Source: Woeseiaceae bacterium
GTDB taxonomy: Bacteria; Pseudomonadota; Gammaproteobacteria; Steroidobacterales; Woeseiaceae
Reading direction: 5' to 3'
NCBI GenBank assembly: GCA_024640345.1
Contig: JAHEFD010000005.1
Location: forward strand, 37,088-101,087
Length of the DNA stretch: 64,000 bases
Below, piece after piece: positions 1 to 10,935 of the stretch (its first letter is position 1; the number at the start of each line of letters is the position of its first letter). The notes below the pieces were generated by a model that saw only the letters and a list, made by a program, of their open reading frames with translations, did no database searches and was not told the origin of the DNA. The translations under genes and the position numbers were made by a program.

Positions 1-405
1 CCGTGGATCATTTCACCGCCCGCATGGATCGCGGACTATCCTGACATTTACGACGAATACTGGCCTGGCGAAAGAAGGCTGACCCGCCTCCATGCGATGG
101 GCTATGACTCGTACCATCTGGTTGGCGAACTCTTCAATGCCCGCGAAAAACCGATGGAGGAAATCGCAGGCGCTACCGGGCGACTATTTCTTACAGTTGA
201 CGGACGTGTTCACCGCAAACCGGCGTGGGCACAATTTCGACGCGGACAACCGAGCCCGCTTCCTGACACTAATAAATTTCAGGGACTGTTCGAAGACATC
301 GAGGCGGACTTCGACGATATCGATAACACCGACTTGCAAAATCGCGGCATTCCAATTGACAGATTTGAAAATGAGAGTTCGCCGATTGATCCGAGAAATG
401 AATGA
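1..405 (+). CDS. lpoA: Penicillin-binding protein activator LpoA, C-terminal end (partial)
   Basis: The gene enters from the left edge in frame 1 and only its last 134 codons are present, so the start and N-terminal TPR-like part are missing. The visible part reads PWIISPPAWIADYPD, then GRVHRKPAWAQFRRG, which resembles the C-terminus of the LpoA/YraM family of outer-membrane lipoproteins that activate the transpeptidase of PBP1a. The tail after about residue 90 is rich in Asp and Glu. The stop overlaps the start of yraN as ATGA, which implies translational coupling. The order lpoA-yraN-SIS protein is the usual one in gammaproteobacteria and supports the call more than the short sequence does. 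Confidence 0.8.
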   Translation, partial: PWIISPPAWIADYPDIYDEYWPGERRLTRLHAMGYDSYHLVGELFNAREKPMEEIAGATGRLFLTVDGRVHRKPAWAQFRRGQPSPLPDTNKFQGLFEDIEADFDDIDNTDLQNRGIPIDRFENESSPIDPRNE

Positions 406-761
406 GTCGGGAGAAAGGCGCCCGTTATGAGAGTCTGGCGCTTGACCATCTCAGGCGGCATGGACTGGAACTCGTCGAACGTAACTTCCATTGTCGTCTC
501 GGTGAAGTTGATCTGATTCTGCTCGATAAGGGTTGCCTGGTTTTTGTCGAGGTCCGCTATCGCTCTTCAAATCGATTTGCATCCGCTGCGCATACCGTTG
601 ATAACAGGAAGCAGGCGAAGCTGGCCCGAACCGCTGAATTCTTTCTGGGCAAGCATCCTGACCTGAGCAACAGTACCGTTCGATTTGATGTTGTCGCATT
701 TGATCGTCCGGATTCAGGCCAGTGCGCGCTACAATGGACCCGCGACGCGTTTCGCGTCTGA
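402..761 (+). CDS. yraN: UPF0102 family protein YraN (putative endonuclease fold)
   Basis: 119 codons, the usual size of the UPF0102/YraN family. The protein shows the family pattern GEVDLI near residue 33 followed by FVEVRYR near residue 48, an E-x-D...E-V-x-x-R arrangement like the restriction-endonuclease-type core of Holliday-junction resolvases. The family's cellular role is not settled. The ATG at 402 overlaps the lpoA stop (ATGA), so the two are probably translated together. Nothing looks truncated or foreign. Confidence 0.9.
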   Translation: MSREKGARYESLALDHLRRHGLELVERNFHCRLGEVDLILLDKGCLVFVEVRYRSSNRFASAAHTVDNRKQAKLARTAEFFLGKHPDLSNSTVRFDVVAFDRPDSGQCALQWTRDAFRV

Positions 762-765
762 CTGA

Positions 766-1395
<630 letters not shown>

Positions 1396-1464
1396 ACTCT
1401 GGCGCAAGATCGTGGCATCGCATCGAAGATGCGGCGCACCGGTCTGCACCGAATTATCTTATTG

Positions 1465-1884
1465 CTACTTGACGACTTTGAGGTGCGAGCGACCGCTTTT
1501 CGCGCGTTCAGTATCTTCCGGATCCAGCGGCCCTTCAGGGCCATCCGGCGGTTCCGGCTTTTCAGTACCATGTGAAAAGATCATGCCCTGCCCTGTTTCC
1601 TTGGCATAGATCCCCATGACCGATTCTATCGGCACCCAGACGTCAAACGGCACACCGGAGAAACGTGCGCGAAAACTGACGCCCGCGTTAGTCAACTTGA
1701 GATTATGCGCAGCCGAGTGGCTGATGTTGAGGATAATCTTTCCATCTTTGACGTGCTCGGACGGCACGCTTACGCCATCAACCGATGCATCGATGACGAT
1801 ATGTGGCGTATGCCCGTTGTCGCCCATCCATTCATGCATGGCGCGAATCAGGTAGGGTCTCTTGGATCGGCTGGGATTCGTCAT
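1465..1884 (-). CDS. sspB: ClpXP protease specificity-enhancing factor SspB
   Basis: 139 residues when started at the ATG at 1884, which has GGTGA just upstream and gives the family N-terminus MTNPSRSKRPYLIRAMHEW. A start 21 bp further out is possible. SspB tethers SsrA-tagged peptides to ClpX. The folded domain covers roughly residues 1-110. A Pro/Asp/Glu-rich linker follows, ending in HLKVVK, the short ClpX-docking tail expected for the family. It lies 78 bp downstream of sspA on the same strand, the usual sspA-sspB pair. A BON-domain lipoprotein gene often sits between the SIS gene and sspB in relatives. Here the 69 bp between 1396 and 1464 hold none. Confidence 0.93.
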   Translation of the reverse strand: MTNPSRSKRPYLIRAMHEWMGDNGHTPHIVIDASVDGVSVPSEHVKDGKIILNISHSAAHNLKLTNAGVSFRARFSGVPFDVWVPIESVMGIYAKETGQGMIFSHGTEKPEPPDGPEGPLDPEDTERAKSGRSHLKVVK

Positions 1885-1962
1885 GATTTCACCGCAGAAT
1901 ACCATTCCTTTCCCGGAATGATCGACCCGCTGAGGCTGTCAGCAGGTTGCCACCCCGATATC

Positions 1963-2592
1963 CTATAGGCGCATTTCCTGCTCCAGCTCCGTCAAACTCG
2001 CCTGGAATGAACGGCGCTCGAACACGCGCTTCATATACGATTCAATCGGTGCAGACTGCGATCCGAGGTCAATTCCGTAAACCGGCAACCTCCAGAGGAT
2101 TGGCGCAATACTGCAGTCCACCAATGAAAACTCGTCGCTCAGGAAATATTGCTTGGCAGCAAAAAGCTCGACGCTGGCAAGAATACTTTCCCGCAACATC
2201 TTCCGGGATTTGGTCGTCAGTTTTCGCTCACCATCGGGATCATACTGCTCCGCCAGCTCGTACCAGTCTGTTTCGATGCGAAACAGTGCCAGGCGAAACT
2301 GCGCACGCGTCACCGGATCAACCGGCATCAACGGCGGATGCGGAAAGCGTTCGTCCAGGTATTCGATAATGACACGCGAGTCGTACAGAACCAGGTCCCT
2401 GTCAACGAGCGTTGGCACTGTGTGATATGGATTCAGATCCATCAGATCCTCAGGCAGATCTGGCCCATCGACGTTGACGATCTCTATGTTGATGTTCTTT
2501 TCCGCGAGCACGAGACGTGTGCGGTGACTGTGAATACACGTTGGCTTCGAAAACAGTGTCATCACGGATCGTCTGTTGGCAATTACTGCCAT
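1963..2592 (-). CDS. sspA: Stringent starvation protein A (GST-fold RNA polymerase-associated)
   Basis: 209 residues, full length for SspA. The N-terminus MAVIANRRSVMTLFS matches the family start. A thioredoxin/GST-like N-domain (about 10-85, with VPTLVDRDLVLYDSRVI) is followed by the helical C-domain. SspA binds RNA polymerase with sigma-70 and affects stationary-phase and virulence genes. It has a GST fold but no glutathione activity. The Pro-His-x-Tyr type surface pocket shows as NPYHTVP. It lies 75 bp downstream of petC, so it may be read through from the cytochrome bc1 operon, the arrangement seen in other gammaproteobacteria. Confidence 0.95.
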   Translation of the reverse strand: MAVIANRRSVMTLFSKPTCIHSHRTRLVLAEKNINIEIVNVDGPDLPEDLMDLNPYHTVPTLVDRDLVLYDSRVIIEYLDERFPHPPLMPVDPVTRAQFRLALFRIETDWYELAEQYDPDGERKLTTKSRKMLRESILASVELFAAKQYFLSDEFSLVDCSIAPILWRLPVYGIDLGSQSAPIESYMKRVFERRSFQASLTELEQEMRL

Positions 2593-2667
2593 GATGGGGT
2601 CCCCTTGGGAAATTTAGCTAACAAAAGATCTTGTTATTGGAATAGGTTGAATCGACAGACACCAATA

Positions 2668-3441
2668 TCAGGTGACGTCTTTCCATATTTGCTTCTTGAG
2701 CATCGATGCAATGATCCAGAATACGATCAGGAACATCATCACCCAGACGCCGAGAACCCGTCGCGTAGACCGAATTGGCTCACTGACATATTCAAGGAAA
2801 TTGGTTGTATCGCGAACGAATTCGTCAAATTCGTCCTCTGACATGCTTCCTGCGGATACAGATTCAAAATGCTCGAAATGCCTGGTGCCATTCTCGTCTG
2901 TCGAGAACACGGCTTTTTGATAACCCTGCAGCTCCCACAAAACGTGCGGCATGCTTGTGCCTTCCAGCATGCGATTATCCACACCCGTGGGGCTCTCCGG
3001 GTCGATGTAAAAACCCTTCAGGAAATTATAGACGTAGTCTGTCCCCCGAGCGCGGGCCATCAATGACATGTCAGGCGGCGGCTGCCCGAACCAACGAGCT
3101 GCATCATCCAAAGGCATCGTCGCCTGGATCGTTTCGAAGGTTTTTTCCGCGTTGAACATGAGGTTCTCAACGAGCTGGTCTTCGCTGAGCTCGAGGTCGC
3201 GCGCCAATGTATTGAAACGAACATATTTCGCAGAATGACAACCGGCGCAGTAATTCATGAAGTTCCTCGCGCCACTTTGCAAGGACTTGATGTTGTCCGG
3301 ATCGTTTCCTGCTGGCTCAAGCTCGACATCAGACGCCGCGTGGACGCCGAAGGTCAGCAGTAGCGCCACCAGTGCTGCGCCCAGCCTTGTCACCCGGATC
3401 TTACTGAACTGCCCTGTTCGGGCTAACTGGGGATTAACCAT
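2668..3441 (-). CDS. petC: Ubiquinol-cytochrome c reductase, cytochrome c1 subunit
   Basis: 257 residues from the ATG at 3441, which overlaps the petB stop by 8 bp. A longer reading frame exists upstream but lies inside petB. A signal peptide (about 20-37, ending HAA) exports the domain to the periplasm. Heme c attaches at CAGCH, residues 65-69. The later GTSMPH probably supplies the axial Met. A single C-terminal membrane helix (VWVMMFLIVFWIIASML) anchors it, followed by a short basic tail. It passes electrons from the Rieske protein to soluble cytochrome c. It is the last gene of the petABC operon. Confidence 0.96.
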   Translation of the reverse strand: MVNPQLARTGQFSKIRVTRLGAALVALLLTFGVHAASDVELEPAGNDPDNIKSLQSGARNFMNYCAGCHSAKYVRFNTLARDLELSEDQLVENLMFNAEKTFETIQATMPLDDAARWFGQPPPDMSLMARARGTDYVYNFLKGFYIDPESPTGVDNRMLEGTSMPHVLWELQGYQKAVFSTDENGTRHFEHFESVSAGSMSEDEFDEFVRDTTNFLEYVSEPIRSTRRVLGVWVMMFLIVFWIIASMLKKQIWKDVT

Positions 3442-4684
3442 GATAGACCACCCTGTCGGGAACAGGCTTTGTCTTATCGATCGTAGTGTAATAAGGCATA
3501 AGCAAAAAGAATGCGAAATAGATGACCGAGAATACACGCGCCATCATTACGTAAATACCTTCGGCAGGCTGCAATCCTAACCAGCCAAGCGTAACGAAAC
3601 TGATAGCGAACAACATCAACGCCATCTTGTATATCCAGCCACGGTAACGAATGGATTTGACTCGTGAGCGATCAAGCCAGGGGAGAAACGCCGGTAGCAA
3701 CACGGAACCGGCCATAAGGATTGCGCCCCAGAGCTTGTCGGGCACCGCCCGCAAAATTGCGTAGAAAGGTGTGAAGTACCAGACCGGCGCAATATGCTCC
3801 GGCGTCGCCATCATGTTCGCCGGCTCAAAATTTGCGTGTTCAAGGAAAAATCCACCCATGTCCGGCGCGAAGAACACGACTCCGGTAAAGAGCATCAGGA
3901 AGACAGCGATGCCGACCAGGTCTTTGGTCGTGTGGTACGGATGAAATGCAACGCCATCCAGCGGCACGCCATCAGGCCCTTTCTTCTTTTTGATATCGAC
4001 ACCGTCGGGGTTGTTTGAACCGACGTGGTGCAACGCTACGATGTGCAAAAAGACGAGCCCGGCCAAAGCCAGAGGTATGAGGATTACGTGGAATGCGAAG
4101 AAGCGATTCAGCGTAATGTCCGAAATGGCGTAGTCACCGCGAATCCACTCAACCAGGGCATCCCCGACGAACGGAATGGCACCGGCCAGCGAAATGATGA
4201 CCTGGGCTCCCCAGTAGGACATTTGTCCCCAGGGAAGCAGGTAACCTGCGAACGCTTCGGCAAACAGCGCGAAAAAGATCAGCATGCCGATAATCCAGAT
4301 CAGCTCGCGGGGCTTCTGGTAGGAGCCATAGAGCATTGCCCGGAACATGTGCAGGTAAACAACTATGAAAAAGAACGATGCACCGGTTGAATGCATGTAG
4401 CGAATCAGCCATCCCCACTGGACGTCTCGCATGATGTATTCCACCGAGGCGAAAGCTTCCGTCGCAGACGGCTTGTAATTCATGGTCAGAAAAATACCGG
4501 TCAGGATCTGGATAACCAGGACGACCATCGCCAGCACACCGAAGATGTACCACCAATTGAAATTCTTTGACGCGTAGTACTCTGTGATGTGGTACTTCAT
4601 CGTTTCCGTAAACGGGAAACGATCATCAATCCACTTCATAAAAGCACCGCTACGCGTACCAACTTCCGACTCAACACGTGCCAT
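3434..4684 (-). CDS. petB: Ubiquinol-cytochrome c reductase, cytochrome b subunit
   Basis: 416 residues with eight or so membrane helices, normal for bacterial cytochrome b. The heme-ligand histidines are visible in the second and fourth helices (RYMHSTGASF, VVYLHMF, FFAFHVIL, VFLHIVALHHVG). The Qo-site motif is PVWY (HIAPVWYFTPFYAILRA) rather than PEWY, a form I know from beta- and gammaproteobacteria. The start ATG shares one base with the petA stop (TAATG), and the end overlaps petC by 8 bp, so all three subunits are translationally linked. Confidence 0.97.
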   Translation of the reverse strand: MARVESEVGTRSGAFMKWIDDRFPFTETMKYHITEYYASKNFNWWYIFGVLAMVVLVIQILTGIFLTMNYKPSATEAFASVEYIMRDVQWGWLIRYMHSTGASFFFIVVYLHMFRAMLYGSYQKPRELIWIIGMLIFFALFAEAFAGYLLPWGQMSYWGAQVIISLAGAIPFVGDALVEWIRGDYAISDITLNRFFAFHVILIPLALAGLVFLHIVALHHVGSNNPDGVDIKKKKGPDGVPLDGVAFHPYHTTKDLVGIAVFLMLFTGVVFFAPDMGGFFLEHANFEPANMMATPEHIAPVWYFTPFYAILRAVPDKLWGAILMAGSVLLPAFLPWLDRSRVKSIRYRGWIYKMALMLFAISFVTLGWLGLQPAEGIYVMMARVFSVIYFAFFLLMPYYTTIDKTKPVPDRVVYHG

Positions 4685-5268
4685 TACGCTGCCCCCGATT
4701 CTGCGCCGATCATAATCAGGTCCTCACGCAGGAACCGATATGGAGGCACTCTAAGGTTGGTGGGAGCCGGGACACTTTTATAGACCCGTCCCGCGAGGTC
4801 GAACCTGGAGCCGTGGCATGGGCAAAAGAACCCACCTTGCCAATCGTCGGCCGGACCAACCTGGAATTCGGGCAAGGGCGCACAGCCAAGGTGTGTGCAC
4901 GAACCTTCCAGCACCAGGTATTCCGGCTTTAGTGAACGATATTCGTTCACGGCAAACTCCGGCTGCTGTTCCACGACTTCGGAGTCCGGATCGCGCAGGT
5001 GCTCGGTAACACTCGCCAGCCGCGACAGCATTTCCTCTGTTCGCCGTACAACATATACGAGTTTGCCGCGCCACATGACGCGTATCATTTCCCCTGGTTC
5101 CAGCATACCCACCGGCACTTCGACAGGCGCCCCGAGGGCCTGCGCCCTGGCACTGGGCTTCATTGAAGCCACAAATGGAATAGTTGCCGCGATCAGGCCG
5201 GCACCGCCGGTCACTGCTGTGGCAACAGTCAGGAAATGACGCCTGTTGCGATCAACGTCATCAGTCAT
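4684..5268 (-). CDS. petA: Ubiquinol-cytochrome c reductase, Rieske iron-sulfur subunit
   Basis: 194 residues. The N-terminus carries a twin-arginine-type signal anchor (RNRRHFLTVATAVTGG) that inserts the subunit into the inner membrane through Tat. The [2Fe-2S] cluster boxes are CTHLGC at 124-129 and CPCHGS at 149-154, each giving one Cys and one His ligand, with the extra pair of disulfide cysteines. It is the first gene of petABC, transcribed leftwards from the 377-bp gap that follows. Nothing is missing. Confidence 0.97.
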   Translation of the reverse strand: MTDDVDRNRRHFLTVATAVTGGAGLIAATIPFVASMKPSARAQALGAPVEVPVGMLEPGEMIRVMWRGKLVYVVRRTEEMLSRLASVTEHLRDPDSEVVEQQPEFAVNEYRSLKPEYLVLEGSCTHLGCAPLPEFQVGPADDWQGGFFCPCHGSRFDLAGRVYKSVPAPTNLRVPPYRFLREDLIMIGAESGAA

Positions 5269-5645
5269 GTAACACTCCCATACGCCGCTTGGTTCGGGCC
5301 GAAATCAATGCCAGAGACGAAAGCTCATGTCGAATCAAAACCTGGTCACCAATGAGGAACGCCTGCTAATCCTTCGTCGGACTGCATTTTTCCCCGGGTT
5401 TTGTCTAACCTAAGCTCCTCTCGCAACGATTTGACACGACTCTCACCTGGACGGCTTATCGCTTTATTCGAATACTTAAAGATTTGCAGCAGACCCGTTT
5501 CGCCGTCAGGATGTCGGTGACTTCGGGACTGGGTGCGGAACCCGACGCGCATTATACACAGGGCCATTCAAAATTGGCTAGGCGTCCGTGCATAAGTGGC
5601 GGCAAAATGAGTAAAAATACCTAGGATGGCTCTGCGGAACGGCGA
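5269..5645. promoter_or_regulatory. Divergent intergenic region petA / degS-type protease
   Basis: A 377-bp gap with no convincing gene, between the divergent petABC operon and the protease gene. It must hold promoters for both. On the minus strand there is a perfect TATAAT at 5556-5551. No good -35 stands at the right distance, so it is only a candidate petABC promoter with a leader near 280 nt. An open frame of 73 codons (minus, 5346-5567) has no recognisable protein. I see no hairpin or riboswitch pattern. Confidence 0.5.
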
Positions 5646-6728
5646 ATGAAACGACTCAAGCCAATATTGATCTTCCTGATCCAGTCCGTTGTTGTCGGAT
5701 TGGCCGCCGCTTTCGTTGTCGTCCTGATTCGCCCACAACTGCTGCCGGCCATCAGTATTGGCGGAGGAATGCAGCCCGGACAGCCAGCGAGCTACGCCGA
5801 CGCTGTCGATATCGCCGCCCCGTCCGTCGCCAATGTCTACACCAGGCGCCTTATTTCAGAATCGAACGCTGCCGGCGGTTCGGGTGGATTCAGAGTGAAC
5901 ACCAGCGTCGGATCTGCGGTCATCATCGACCCCGAGGGCTACCTCGTCACGAATTATCACGTGGTTGCACTTGCCAACGATATCCGCATCCAACTGGCGG
6001 ACGGGCGCATTGCCAGCCCTGAACTGATCGGCGTAGACGCCGAAACAGATCTCGCCCTGCTGAAGGTTGATCTGGGTACCCTGCCCGCAATTCCCCTGGG
6101 CCGCTCGGACCAGCTACGCATCGGAGATGTTGTTCTGGCCATTGGCAACCCTTACGGCCTTTCTAAAACGGTAACACAGGGCATCGTCAGCGCGACCGGT
6201 CGCGGGGTGTTGCAGTTGCTGACATTCGAGAATTTCATCCAGACTGATGCCGCCATTAACGAGGGTAATTCGGGCGGCGCCCTGATAAACACCAGCGGCC
6301 AGCTGGTTGGCATCAATACTGCCGTTCTTACCCAGGACGCCGGTACCGAAGGGATCGGCTTCGCAATCCCGGTCGGGCTGGTACGCGGCGTTATCGAGGA
6401 AATCAAGAAGAACGGGCGCGTCGTGCGCGGCTATGTCGGCCTCGTGCCGGACGAACTTAGCAGCGTCGAGTCTGCGGCCCTGGGCAACAACCCGAATGCA
6501 GGTATTTTGTTACGCGGCGTTGTGGAAGGCAGCCCCGCGGAACGCGCCGGCCTGCGACGTGGGGACCTGATTCTGACGATCAACGGAGAGCCAATCCGCT
6601 CACGCCAGCAGGCACTGCTGATCGTCGCCAGGCTGAATCCGGGCGACGAAGTCCGGATGGAAGGCCTCCGTGACGACCAACAATTCAGGGTCAGTCTTGT
6701 CGCCGTCGAGCGAGTACCCCGACCCTGA
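5646..6728 (+). CDS. DegS/AlgW-type periplasmic serine protease
   Basis: 360 residues: one N-terminal membrane anchor (about 7-27), a trypsin-like domain with catalytic His105 (TNYHVV), Asp135 (ETDLALLK) and Ser209 (NEGNSGGA), and one PDZ domain (about 265-355). A single PDZ and an uncleaved anchor are features of the DegS/AlgW branch. That branch cuts anti-sigma factor RseA/MucA when misfolded porins bind the PDZ domain, which turns on sigma-E. Its position close to murA and petABC also matches algW of Pseudomonas. It is convergent with murA, 34 bp apart. Confidence 0.93.
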   Translation: MKRLKPILIFLIQSVVVGLAAAFVVVLIRPQLLPAISIGGGMQPGQPASYADAVDIAAPSVANVYTRRLISESNAAGGSGGFRVNTSVGSAVIIDPEGYLVTNYHVVALANDIRIQLADGRIASPELIGVDAETDLALLKVDLGTLPAIPLGRSDQLRIGDVVLAIGNPYGLSKTVTQGIVSATGRGVLQLLTFENFIQTDAAINEGNSGGALINTSGQLVGINTAVLTQDAGTEGIGFAIPVGLVRGVIEEIKKNGRVVRGYVGLVPDELSSVESAALGNNPNAGILLRGVVEGSPAERAGLRRGDLILTINGEPIRSRQQALLIVARLNPGDEVRMEGLRDDQQFRVSLVAVERVPRP

Positions 6729-6762
6729 GCTCGCCAGTCTGCCGCCCCTGTTTTTGTGAAAG

Positions 6763-8282
<1,520 letters not shown>

Positions 8283-8444
8283 AACTAAAAGGTCTGCCTT
8301 TCAAGCGAAACGGCGCGCAGTGTAGCAAAACATCGCTGCCAACCATTGTGTATTATTGCTCCCCCGAAGCGGAAAACCGGTCTGGACGCTGCCGAACTAA
8401 AAGACAGCGACAACCCGGCCCGCGTCTTCAACTGATCTGAATTT

Positions 8445-9422
8445 ATGCTTGGCGATATTGCTGAAGTTGTTCTCGGTCTGGTCCTTCTTATCTGGGGTGC
8501 CGACCGGTTTGTGCATGGCGCGGCTGCGACAGCTCGCAACCTGGGCGTTGCGCCGTTGATGATAGGCCTGACTATCGTGGCCTTCGCGACGTCCGCGCCG
8601 GAAATTCTTGTGTCCGTTGTCGCGGCGGGACGCGGACAATCTGACCTTGCTATAGGCAATGCTATCGGCTCGAATATTGCCAATATCGGGCTGGTTCTGG
8701 GCGCCACCGCGTTCATTCGGCCGATTGCGCTTCAATCGGCTACGTTGAGGCGGGAAATGCCCGCATTGCTGGCTGTCTCACTGTTGACTGTTGCGCTGTT
8801 CCTGGACTCGTACCTCGCGCGAATCGACGGCTTTGTCCTCCTGACCGGCCTCATTATCGTGGTTATCTGGCTGGTCCGGCTCGGCATCAGGTCCTCGTCG
8901 AGCGACCCGCTGCAGTCTGATTTCGAGGCGGAAATTCCCACGGGACAAAGCATGAAGGCTTCCGTGACATGGCTGCTGGTCGGCATCGTAGTCCTGTTAT
9001 TTGGCGCCCACTTTATGGTGGAAGGGGCCGTCAGTATTGCCAGGGCAGTCGGTGTCTCCGAGATGGTCATTGGCATTACACTGGTTGCGCTGGCGACCAG
9101 CCTGCCAGAACTGGCCGTTTCGCTGGTCAGCGCAATCAAAGGCGAATTTGGCATCGCCATTGGCAATATCGTTGGCTCCAATATATTCAACCTGCTCGCC
9201 GTGGTTGGCGTCGCTGCGGCCATCCAGCCCGCGGCGCTGCCGCCATCGGTACTCTCACTGCATTTGTTCGTCATGGTGGCCTTCACTCTGGTCCTGTTCG
9301 CGATGACCTATGAGTACGATGGCAGGAGCGTGATTACTCGCTACGAGGGTTTCGCACTTCTTATAGCGTATCTGGCTTACGGCACATATGTTGTCCTACA
9401 AAGCGTTAGAATCGGGGTTTGA
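8445..9422 (+). CDS. yrbG: Calcium/sodium antiporter of the CaCA family (YrbG)
   Basis: 325 residues with about ten membrane helices arranged as two inverted repeats. Each repeat carries the ion-binding motif: GNAIGSNIANIGLVLG in the first half and GNIVGSNIFNLLAVVG in the second, each preceded by an ATSAPE or ATSLPE motif with the key Glu. Members exchange cytoplasmic Ca2+ for Na+ or H+. It opens the plus-strand LPS and sigma-54 run, as in E. coli, and ends 25 bp before kdsD. Confidence 0.93.
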   Translation: MLGDIAEVVLGLVLLIWGADRFVHGAAATARNLGVAPLMIGLTIVAFATSAPEILVSVVAAGRGQSDLAIGNAIGSNIANIGLVLGATAFIRPIALQSATLRREMPALLAVSLLTVALFLDSYLARIDGFVLLTGLIIVVIWLVRLGIRSSSSDPLQSDFEAEIPTGQSMKASVTWLLVGIVVLLFGAHFMVEGAVSIARAVGVSEMVIGITLVALATSLPELAVSLVSAIKGEFGIAIGNIVGSNIFNLLAVVGVAAAIQPAALPPSVLSLHLFVMVAFTLVLFAMTYEYDGRSVITRYEGFALLIAYLAYGTYVVLQSVRIGV

Positions 9423-9447
9423 ACCGAAACGGGCCGGAGGCCGGGCT

Positions 9448-10428
9448 TTGACAGATTCAGCACCCAAAGACCTGGTGGCAATTGCCGCCAGGGTTCTTGA
9501 AATAGAGTCACGTGCCGTCAGCGAACTGGTGTCACGACTTGACGATACGTTTGTTGCCGCATGCAAAATCTGCCTGGAAACCGAGGGGAGAATCGTCGTC
9601 ACGGGTATGGGCAAATCAGGACATATTGGCGGCAAAATTGCCGCGACGCTGGCCAGCACCGGGACTCCGTCATTCTTTATGCACCCTGCAGAAGCGAGCC
9701 ACGGCGACCTCGGCATGATCACGTCGCACGATTCTTTGCTTGCCGTGTCTTACTCCGGAGAAACCGACGAAGTGGTTACAATTTTGCCACTGGTAAAACG
9801 CATGGGCGCAAAACTGATCACGATGACCGGTAAACCGGAATCTACCCTGGCAAAAGCAGCTGACGTGCACCTCAACATTCGCGTCAGTGAAGAAGCCTGC
9901 CCGCTGAATCTCGCGCCGACCGCGAGCACGACGGCAACGCTTGCAATGGGTGACGCACTTGCGGTTGCTCTGCTCGAAAGCCGTGGCTTCACGGCAGAGG
10001 ACTTTGCCCGTTCACACCCCAGCGGCAGCCTGGGTAAGCGCCTGTTGCTGCGCGTTGCCGACGTGATGCATGAAGGTGACGCCATACCCTCGGTGACGGC
10101 CTCGGTCAGCGTCAGCAAGGGCCTTGTAGAAATGTCCCGGAAAGGGCTCGGCATAACAGCGATCGTCGACGATGACAACCGTATTCTGGGGGTTTTTACC
10201 GACGGAGACCTGCGTCGTGCACTGGATAACGAAATCAATGTGCACAAGATTGAGATGAAGTCTGTTATGCATGAAGGCTGCATCACGGTTGGCCCGGACG
10301 ACATGGCGGCACAAGCCGTGCACGTGATGGAAGAAAACAAGATTACGTCCCTCCTGGTAGCAGATGATCAAAACCGGCTGGTCGGCGCACTGAATATCCA
10401 TGATCTTTTTCGCGCCGGAGTGATGTAA
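9448..10428 (+). CDS. kdsD: Arabinose-5-phosphate isomerase KdsD
   Basis: I take the TTG at 9448 as start because GGAGG stands 7 nt upstream and the 326-residue product matches the usual length (about 328). An upstream ATG at 9388 would lie inside yrbG. The protein has a SIS domain (about 30-180; TGMGKSGHIGGK, SYSGETDE) and two CBS domains (about 200-325). It converts ribulose 5-phosphate to arabinose 5-phosphate, the entry to Kdo synthesis. kdsC follows 2 bp after its stop. Confidence 0.94.
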   Translation: MTDSAPKDLVAIAARVLEIESRAVSELVSRLDDTFVAACKICLETEGRIVVTGMGKSGHIGGKIAATLASTGTPSFFMHPAEASHGDLGMITSHDSLLAVSYSGETDEVVTILPLVKRMGAKLITMTGKPESTLAKAADVHLNIRVSEEACPLNLAPTASTTATLAMGDALAVALLESRGFTAEDFARSHPSGSLGKRLLLRVADVMHEGDAIPSVTASVSVSKGLVEMSRKGLGITAIVDDDNRILGVFTDGDLRRALDNEINVHKIEMKSVMHEGCITVGPDDMAAQAVHVMEENKITSLLVADDQNRLVGALNIHDLFRAGVM

Positions 10429-10430
10429 AC

Positions 10431-10934
10431 GTGGCAAGTGACAGATCGCTATCGCCGGAGCTCCGGCTTATTGGTTTCGACGTTGATGGCGTGTTTACCG
10501 ACGGTCGATTTTATCTCTCGGACGATGGCGTCGAATCGAAGGCGTTTTCCACACAGGATGGTTTCGGGATTCGCCAGCTTCTTCAAGCCGGTATCGCAGT
10601 GGCAGTAATAAGCGGCCGAACGTCGAAAGCCGTCGACCAGCGGATGGCCGAGCTGCGCGTACCGCACGTCATCCAGGGCTGCAAAGACAAGGTGGCAGCA
10701 TTTGAAGGTTTAATCGAGGTCCTGGGCATCACGGCTGCTGATACAGCATACGTGGGCGACGACATTCCCGATCTGCCTTTGTTGCGCTATGCAGGCTTCG
10801 GCTTCGCAGTTGGCAATGCAGTCGCCGCCGTCAAGGCGGAGTGCGACTCGGTAACCGCTGCCAATGGTGGCGCCGGTGCGGTGCGCGAAATTTGCGATTT
10901 CGTCCTTTCCGTTGTCGGCAACAAGCGGCCGTAA
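10431..10934 (+). CDS. kdsC: 3-deoxy-D-manno-octulosonate 8-phosphate phosphatase KdsC
   Basis: 167 residues with a GTG start two bases after the kdsD stop. HAD-type phosphatase of the cap-less KdsC group, with nucleophile Asp17 and acid/base Asp19 in GFDVDGVFTDG, the Ser/Thr motif at AVISGRTS, and GDDIPDLPLL as the metal-binding end motif. It removes the phosphate from Kdo-8-P, giving free Kdo for the CMP-Kdo synthetase and then WaaA (51.1-52.4 kb). Confidence 0.95.
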   Translation: MASDRSLSPELRLIGFDVDGVFTDGRFYLSDDGVESKAFSTQDGFGIRQLLQAGIAVAVISGRTSKAVDQRMAELRVPHVIQGCKDKVAAFEGLIEVLGITAADTAYVGDDIPDLPLLRYAGFGFAVGNAVAAVKAECDSVTAANGGAGAVREICDFVLSVVGNKRP

Positions 10935-10935
10935 C

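Noticed and set aside
5346..5567. A 73-codon frame on the minus strand upstream of petA
   Set aside because: No ribosome-binding site, no recognisable pattern, and it overlaps the candidate promoter.
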